Below are positions 55,781 to 60,654 of a DNA stretch of 60,654 nt, in pieces (positions within the stretch are counted from its first letter, which is position 1; every line of letters starts with the position of its first letter). Origin of the DNA: an uncultured Nostoc sp. (GTDB lineage: Bacteria; Cyanobacteriota; Cyanobacteriia; Cyanobacteriales; Nostocaceae); the NCBI RefSeq assembly GCF_937863485.1, contig NZ_CALMFY010000020.1, positions 1-60,654 on the forward strand, written 5' to 3'. The notes beneath the pieces were generated by a model. It saw nothing but the letters and a program-made list of their open reading frames with translations, was not told the origin of the DNA and made no database searches. The position numbers were made by a program, and so were the translations under genes.

Positions 55781-56704
55781 ATGTCACTACATCAAAGTTC
55801 TGGTCGGTGGCGCTTAGGGCTAGGGTTATCGCTATTGACGGTCTTATTGTGGGGAATTTTACCTATTGCTCTGACGGTAACTTTGCAAGTGCTTGATGTA
55901 TATACCGTCATTTGGTTTCGCTTTTTGGTATCTTTTTTACTACTTACTGTGTATTTAGGAATACGCGGTAAATTACCAAAGTTAGAACAATTGTTTTTTG
56001 CTTCTGGGAAATTATTAGCGATCGCTACAATCTTTTTAGGGATTAATTACTTTTTCTTCATGCAAGGTTTAGCACTAACATCGCCTGCTAACGCTGAAGT
56101 CCTCATTCAATTATCTACCCTTTTATTAGGTTTAGGAGGGTTAGTAATTTTTAAAGAACGTTATCGACTGTATCAATGGATTGGTATAAGTGTACTAACT
56201 TGCGGTTACCTTTTATTTTTTGGTGAACAACTAAGGAATTTAATTACAGCGCATGGCACATATATACTAGGTAGTGTTTTGATTGTGCTAGGAGCCGCAG
56301 CATGGGCTATTTATGCTTTGGCACAAAAGCAGTTATTACAATCTTTATCTTCTTCTAGTATCATGCTGATTATTTACGGGGGCTGTGCTTTATTATTCAC
56401 TCCTCTAGCCAGAGTAAAATCGCTTTTTATACTTGATACTTTACACTTAGGAATGTTGCTTTTTTGTGCTTTGAATACTTTAATCGCTTACAGTGCTTTT
56501 GCCGAATCATTAGAACATTGGGAAGCATCACGAGTGAGCGCAGTATTAGCTTTAGCTCCCATTGTGACATTAATATCAGTCGGAGTTGTATCAGTTATTG
56601 CACCTTATTGGATACCAGCAGAACACTTCACTTTCATCGCAATATTAGGAGCGGCTTTAGTAGTCACAGGCTCAGTAGCGATCGCTTTGGTAAAAGCTGA
56701 TTAA
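55781..56704 (+). CDS. EamA/DMT family membrane transporter
   Basis: 307 residues with ten hydrophobic helices in two EamA repeats (about 13-135 and 160-300). Signs include LLTVLLWGILPIALTVTLQV, the WFRFLVSFLLL stretch of helix 2 and the helix 10 end IAILGAALVVTGSVAIALVK. Drug/metabolite transporters export amino acids, nucleosides or other small metabolites. No substrate is indicated. It is located in the plasma membrane and transcribed alone. Confidence 0.88.
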   Translation: MSLHQSSGRWRLGLGLSLLTVLLWGILPIALTVTLQVLDVYTVIWFRFLVSFLLLTVYLGIRGKLPKLEQLFFASGKLLAIATIFLGINYFFFMQGLALTSPANAEVLIQLSTLLLGLGGLVIFKERYRLYQWIGISVLTCGYLLFFGEQLRNLITAHGTYILGSVLIVLGAAAWAIYALAQKQLLQSLSSSSIMLIIYGGCALLFTPLARVKSLFILDTLHLGMLLFCALNTLIAYSAFAESLEHWEASRVSAVLALAPIVTLISVGVVSVIAPYWIPAEHFTFIAILGAALVVTGSVAIALVKAD

Positions 56705-57134
56705 TAGAAAGAATTTTCTGGATTTTTACTGGGTTTTTCATTTAGTGAATTCATGCCATATTCAAAGCTACAATATAAGTACTGAGGCAGAAGATTTTTT
56801 ATTTGTTATGATTTGATGGTGAAGGAAAACTACTGGAGTCAGCCTCTTGGAAGATGGATATTTTACTCATCTGTGCGACTCCGTAGTATCTGATTTTTGA
56901 CTTTATAGCCAAGATAAAAATTCTTAAATAAGAATTCATAAAACAGAATTCAGGAGTCAGATAAAGCTTTCTCCATTCGCAAGTCATACACAATTCATCC
57001 TGAATTATAACGACTGACTCCTAAATTCTGTTTTGATAAAATTGAGGCTAATAATTTAAGTAAACCAAGCAGGGTGTCCGAATAACTACCAAAGCCAACA
57101 CTTAATAAAACCAGACTACCGAAACAGTTGAGCG
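56705..57134. other. Spacer containing an inverted-repeat element
   Basis: No gene is supported. The element at 56940-57034 is the main feature. The rest is AT-rich and should contain the promoter of the hydrolase gene. Confidence 0.45.
56940..57034. mobile_element. 95-bp element with 21-bp inverted ends
   Basis: AAAACAGAATTCAGGAGTCA with its next G (56940-56960) and CTGACTCCTAAATTCTGTTT with its next T (57014-57034) are complementary at 20 of 21 positions. It has no coding frame. The arms are built from the GAATTCAGGAGTCAG wording common in Nostoc spacers. It could be a MITE-like element or a bidirectional terminator. Confidence 0.55.
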
Positions 57135-58844
57135 ATGAATAGTTTGTTTGGTAATTGGGCCAGCAGCCTGAGAAAAAATTTCCTGTTGCTGGTTCTTTCA
57201 ATGATACTGCCAACGTTTGGAATTAGTAATTCTGTCTTGGCAGCAGAGCGGATTTATGCATCTTATTCAGCTTTAGAGCTTTCTATTTCAGTCACTACTT
57301 TAGAAAACTACGCTAAAACAGGTGTAATTGACGACGATTTGGCAGCCTATCAGCAATATCTGCCTCTTCAACAGCTTCAAGAATTGCGGCAGATTTTACT
57401 TAATCGTGTGAAAGTTAGTCCGGTAGTACTTTCGCAATTTCTCTACACACCGCAAGGAGAATTTTTGCTGCATCGGTTGGCGCAAGTGATTAAAACCAAA
57501 TCTCCTCAACCAGAACTTCATGCTTTGCGTTCGGCGGTAATTTTAGCCTCTGCTGAATCAGGAGGCTTGACACTTTTGAATGTGTTGCGTAAATATCCCA
57601 CCAACAGGATTAACCTTGATGTAGCGCAGACTTTAGAAATAGCTACAGAATTGGAGAAACTTGTTAATAAAACGCATCGAGCGATCGCAGCAGTTTCCCA
57701 AGAGTCTAAAATTGAAGCTGATACCATAAAACAACCAATTTTCTCGCAATTGTCTGATTTACAGGTTCCGGGAAAGTTTAAATCACAAAAATATACCCTG
57801 AAGTTTTTCGACTCAAGCCGCAATAGGCCTTTATTAACTGATGTTTATATTCCCAATGTCCAGAATGCTGCACCGATAATTGTGATTTCTCACGGCTTGG
57901 GTTTAGACAGCAGCAACTTTCAATATTTAGCCACTCACCTAGCTTCCTACGGATTTGCCGTCGCCGTTCCCAATCATCCTGGTAGTGATGCTAAACAATT
58001 ACATTCTCTGTTGAATGGACGCGCCAATGATGTAGCAGAACCAAGTGAATTTAAAGACCGACCTTTGGATGTAACATATATATTGAATCAATTGGAAAAA
58101 GGTAACCAATCTGATTCACGATTTAAAGGTCGGTTAAATCTGCAACAAGTTGGAGTATTTGGTCAATCTTTGGGAGGCTACACAGCCTTGGCCCTGGCAG
58201 GCGCTAAAATCAACTTTGAGCAGTTAAAAAAAGACTGTCAACCAGCAGCGCTGCAAAATACTTGGAACATGTCTTTACTGCTCCAGTGTCGTGCTTTAGA
58301 ATTGAACATCAGCAAATCTGCCAAGGATTATAACCTGCGGGATGAGAGAGTAAAAGCTGCGATCGCAGTTAATCCTATTACTAGTTCTATTTTCGGCAAA
58401 GCTGGCTTAAGTCAAATTAAAACTCCAGTGATGATTGTCAGCAGTAGTGATGATACAGTTGCACCAGCTTTATCCGAACAAATTCTACCTTTCTCCTGGT
58501 TCACTAATTCACAAAAGTATCTCGTCATGCTTGTAGGTGGCACCCACTTTTCCACCATTGGCAACGGTAACCCTGCAAATCAACAAGTAGCATTACCTGC
58601 CGATATGATTGGTGATGCTTCCCAAGCGCGTCGTTACATGAATGTTTTAAGTTTACCTTTCTTCCAAACCTATGTTTCAGGAAGGTCACAATACACCCCC
58701 TACCTTAACGCCGCCTACACTCAAAGCATTTCTAGTAAGTCTCTTGGTTTGAATCTTGTCAAGTCATTGAATACAACAGAATTGGCACAATTGCTAGATT
58801 TGGAAGGAGCAAAACCTTTAAAAAAAAAGTTCCCAACACCATAG
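57135..58844 (+). CDS. Exported alpha/beta hydrolase with DUF1400 N-terminal domain
   Basis: 569 residues. A signal peptide (NFLLLVLSMILPTFGISNSV, after a short basic start) precedes the DUF1400 domain (about 36-170; ERIYASYSALELSISVTTLE, then GVIDDDLAAYQQYL). A dienelactone-hydrolase-like alpha/beta fold follows. The catalytic triad is visible: Ser in FGQSLGGYTAL, Asp in SSSDDTVAPA and His in GGTHFS, with the oxyanion strand VISHGLG. Such cyanobacterial proteins are predicted periplasmic esterases or lipases. The substrate is unknown. It is transcribed alone. Confidence 0.9.
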   Translation: MNSLFGNWASSLRKNFLLLVLSMILPTFGISNSVLAAERIYASYSALELSISVTTLENYAKTGVIDDDLAAYQQYLPLQQLQELRQILLNRVKVSPVVLSQFLYTPQGEFLLHRLAQVIKTKSPQPELHALRSAVILASAESGGLTLLNVLRKYPTNRINLDVAQTLEIATELEKLVNKTHRAIAAVSQESKIEADTIKQPIFSQLSDLQVPGKFKSQKYTLKFFDSSRNRPLLTDVYIPNVQNAAPIIVISHGLGLDSSNFQYLATHLASYGFAVAVPNHPGSDAKQLHSLLNGRANDVAEPSEFKDRPLDVTYILNQLEKGNQSDSRFKGRLNLQQVGVFGQSLGGYTALALAGAKINFEQLKKDCQPAALQNTWNMSLLLQCRALELNISKSAKDYNLRDERVKAAIAVNPITSSIFGKAGLSQIKTPVMIVSSSDDTVAPALSEQILPFSWFTNSQKYLVMLVGGTHFSTIGNGNPANQQVALPADMIGDASQARRYMNVLSLPFFQTYVSGRSQYTPYLNAAYTQSISSKSLGLNLVKSLNTTELAQLLDLEGAKPLKKKFPTP

Positions 58845-59448
58845 TCAGCTTCGGATTTTGGATGTTGGATATTGGTGTTGCATTGCTGCATGTGATGATT
58901 TTTATTTGACCTGTATAGACTTAATTAATTATGTATGTGCAGTTTATTTGCATGAAGATGCAAATAAATATAGCAATCCGATTTAATTTTTGAAAAAATC
59001 TAAGTATATGTAGTAGGGTGTGTTATCGCGTAGCGTAACGCACCTAGAATCAGAGGTGATGCGTTAGCCTAACTCCGAAATCTTTCTTAAGATAGATTTA
59101 AAACCATTTTTAGTAGGTACAGCAAAACTATACCTTTTACAGAAAAGCATTCATTTAGCTGTGACTGATGATACTTGGTTTTGGAATAACCCCGTTTACG
59201 CAAGAAAGCTTAACAGCATTGGCTCTCACATATCTTCATGTCGCTTGGCTATATTCATCAAAGCAGAAGGTAACACACGCTTAAAAGCGGGCGATTGTAG
59301 CAAAGATGACTTTATCGTGGACTACAGGCGCAAGTGAGCCTACCATTACGAGTAGGGGAATAATCTTTGTTTGCTGCCTTTTGAAAGGGTAGGCGTTTCC
59401 CCTAAACAGGAATAGTCGCCAAATAACGAAAAACTATAAAATTTCACT
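58845..59448. repeat. Gene-free region with a truB-flanking repeat
   Basis: The module at 59013-59073 (GTAGGGTGTGTTATCGCGTA, GCGTAACGCACC, TAGAATCAGAGGTG) recurs inverted at 60590-60654, on the other side of truB, and partly at 41048-41081. The rest of the spacer has no supported gene. Confidence 0.6.
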
Positions 59449-60327
59449 GTGCAAGGTTTTCTCAACTTAAACAAACCATTTGACTGGACTTCCCACGACT
59501 GCGTAGCGCGGGTGCGAAAATTGTTACGCCTCAAACGTGTGGGACATGCGGGAACTTTAGACCCAGCAGCTACTGGGGTATTACCGATCGCCCTTGGTAA
59601 AGCCACAAGATTATTGCAGTATCTGCCAGAAAACAAAGCTTACAAAGCCACGATTCGGCTGGGTGTGCGTACTACAACCGATGATTTACAAGGTGAAATC
59701 ATCACTTCTCAACCTTGTGCTGGATTGAGTTTGGCAGAAGTGAAAACTGCACTGGCACAATTTGAAGGCAAGATTGAGCAAATACCACCTATTTACAGTG
59801 CAATCCAAGTGGATGGTAAACGTCTCTACGACTTAGCACGCCAAGGTAAAACGGTGGAAGTTCCAGTGCGAACAGTGGAAGTTTTTCAGATAGATATTTT
59901 GGACTGGAGAGAAGGAGATTTTCCCGAATTGGATGTGGCGATCGCCTGTGGTTCTGGTACATATATTAGAGCGATCGCTCGTGACTTAGGTGCAATTTTA
60001 GAAACTGGTGGCACTCTTGCGGCTTTGATCCGCACCCAAAGCAGTGGTTTCGATTTAACAGATAGTCTCACTTTCACAGATTTAGAAACTAAACTGCAAG
60101 CCCAGACATTTCAACCTTTTGTACCTGATGCTGCCTTGAAACATTTGTCATCTGTAACTTTACCAGCAACATCTGCTCAAAAATGGTGTCAAGGTCAGCG
60201 AATTTCTCTAACTTTCGATGTTTCTGGAATAGTGAGAGTTTATGATCAAGAGACTCGCTTTTTAGGTATTGGGCAATTACAAGACGAAGTGTTGATTCCC
60301 CAAATGGTTTTTGAACCTATTTCTTGA
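59449..60327 (+). CDS. truB: tRNA pseudouridine-55 synthase
   Basis: 292 residues from a GTG at 59449. No ATG gives a complete domain, and the family start [15 protein letters not shown] follows at once. TruB turns U55 in the T arm of tRNA into pseudouridine. Its marks are [20 protein letters not shown] (catalytic Asp in GTLDP), [38 protein letters not shown] and [14 protein letters not shown] small PUA-like C-terminal part follows (about 235-292). It is cytosolic and transcribed alone. Confidence 0.96.
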   Translation: MQGFLNLNKPFDWTSHDCVARVRKLLRLKRVGHAGTLDPAATGVLPIALGKATRLLQYLPENKAYKATIRLGVRTTTDDLQGEIITSQPCAGLSLAEVKTALAQFEGKIEQIPPIYSAIQVDGKRLYDLARQGKTVEVPVRTVEVFQIDILDWREGDFPELDVAIACGSGTYIRAIARDLGAILETGGTLAALIRTQSSGFDLTDSLTFTDLETKLQAQTFQPFVPDAALKHLSSVTLPATSAQKWCQGQRISLTFDVSGIVRVYDQETRFLGIGQLQDEVLIPQMVFEPIS

Positions 60328-60654
60328 AAGTCTGGTAAATTGAAGGTTTTAATTTGAACACATTTAGGCAGAATCTGTAAAATTATCACCAATAGTAAAT
60401 TAAATGGGAGCTTTACCCAATAATTGGGCAGATATTCAATCTGATATCACATATCAAACAACGAGTGATTTGCTAGTTTGGTTTGTAAGCGAGCAAATAT
60501 GACCAGAATGGCAAATATTTAAACGCTTCTGAATTGCATAAGTATAAGCTTTACTATAGGACTGATATTTGATTTCTGAAATATACGTAGGGTGCGTTAG
60601 CCAAAGGCTAACGCACCACCTCTGATTCTAGGTGCCGTACTCAAGGGCGATAAC
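60328..60654. repeat. Window end with inverted copy of the truB-flanking repeat
   Basis: At 60590-60654 the sequence GTAGGGTGCGTTAGCC, AAAGGCTAACGCACC, then CACCTCTGATTCTAGGTGCC is the inverted partner of 59013-59073 and runs to the window edge. The preceding 260 bases (60328-60589) are AT-rich with no gene or clear terminator. Confidence 0.55.

Overview
The window looks like chromosomal DNA of a filamentous, Nostoc/Anabaena-type cyanobacterium. Pointers: photosynthesis genes (psbZ, petJ for cytochrome c6, nblA for phycobilisome degradation), many GCGATCGC (HIP1) octamers, a group 2 sigma factor, cyanobacterial protein families, and long intergenic regions filled with short palindromic and heptameric repeats typical of Nostocales.

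Layout. 1-5.1 kb: a cyanobacterial ProA-type dehydrogenase with a zinc-ribbon membrane protein, tRNA-Gly(GCC), ribH and psbZ. 5.8-10.2 kb: a DHH-CBS-nucleotidyltransferase tRNA 3'-end enzyme, then an intact Uma2-type nuclease gene beside a decayed duplicate and an N-terminal relic, then a transposase-less insertion element. 10.4-14.7 kb: a small coiled-coil protein, an ABC1/UbiB kinase, a PP2C phosphatase and nblA. 15-20.9 kb: a Ser/Thr kinase, a glycosyltransferase and anmK. 21-26 kb: a transposase relic, a PEP-CTERM-like exported protein, a folate/biopterin-type transporter and a carotenoid oxygenase. 26-35 kb: a high-affinity potassium uptake operon kdpA-kdpB-(broken kdpF/G-like)-kdpC-short kdpD, with a divergent histidine kinase and NarL-type regulator. 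35-42 kb: priA, a sigma factor, an acetyltransferase and petJ. 42-47.8 kb: a TPR relic, a cluster of three uncharacterised genes, a TonB-dependent receptor and small hypothetical proteins. 47.8-60.3 kb: a DhaM-HPr-EI fusion, a gene cut by a small mobile element, an Eis-like acetyltransferase, a membrane-anchored di-haem peroxidase-like protein, a DMT transporter, a DUF1400-type hydrolase and truB.

Genes that work together: the kdp genes form one potassium transport system, with the ATP-driven pump KdpABC and a short KdpD. KdpD's usual membrane and kinase half is absent from that gene, and a separate membrane kinase is encoded just beyond kdpA. The other genes are mostly independent housekeeping or envelope functions.

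The most notable observations are: (i) a roughly 100-bp MITE-like element with CTAG target duplications, present three times, one copy interrupting a gene whose intact frame can be restored on paper; (ii) a 29-codon open frame with a strong Shine-Dalgarno sequence and an internal perfect hairpin directly abutting nblA; (iii) an IS5/IS1031-style element with TTA target duplications; (iv) a possible split KdpD; and (v) the unknown 42.6-44.1 kb cluster. I found no CRISPR array, prophage, or clearly new defence system.
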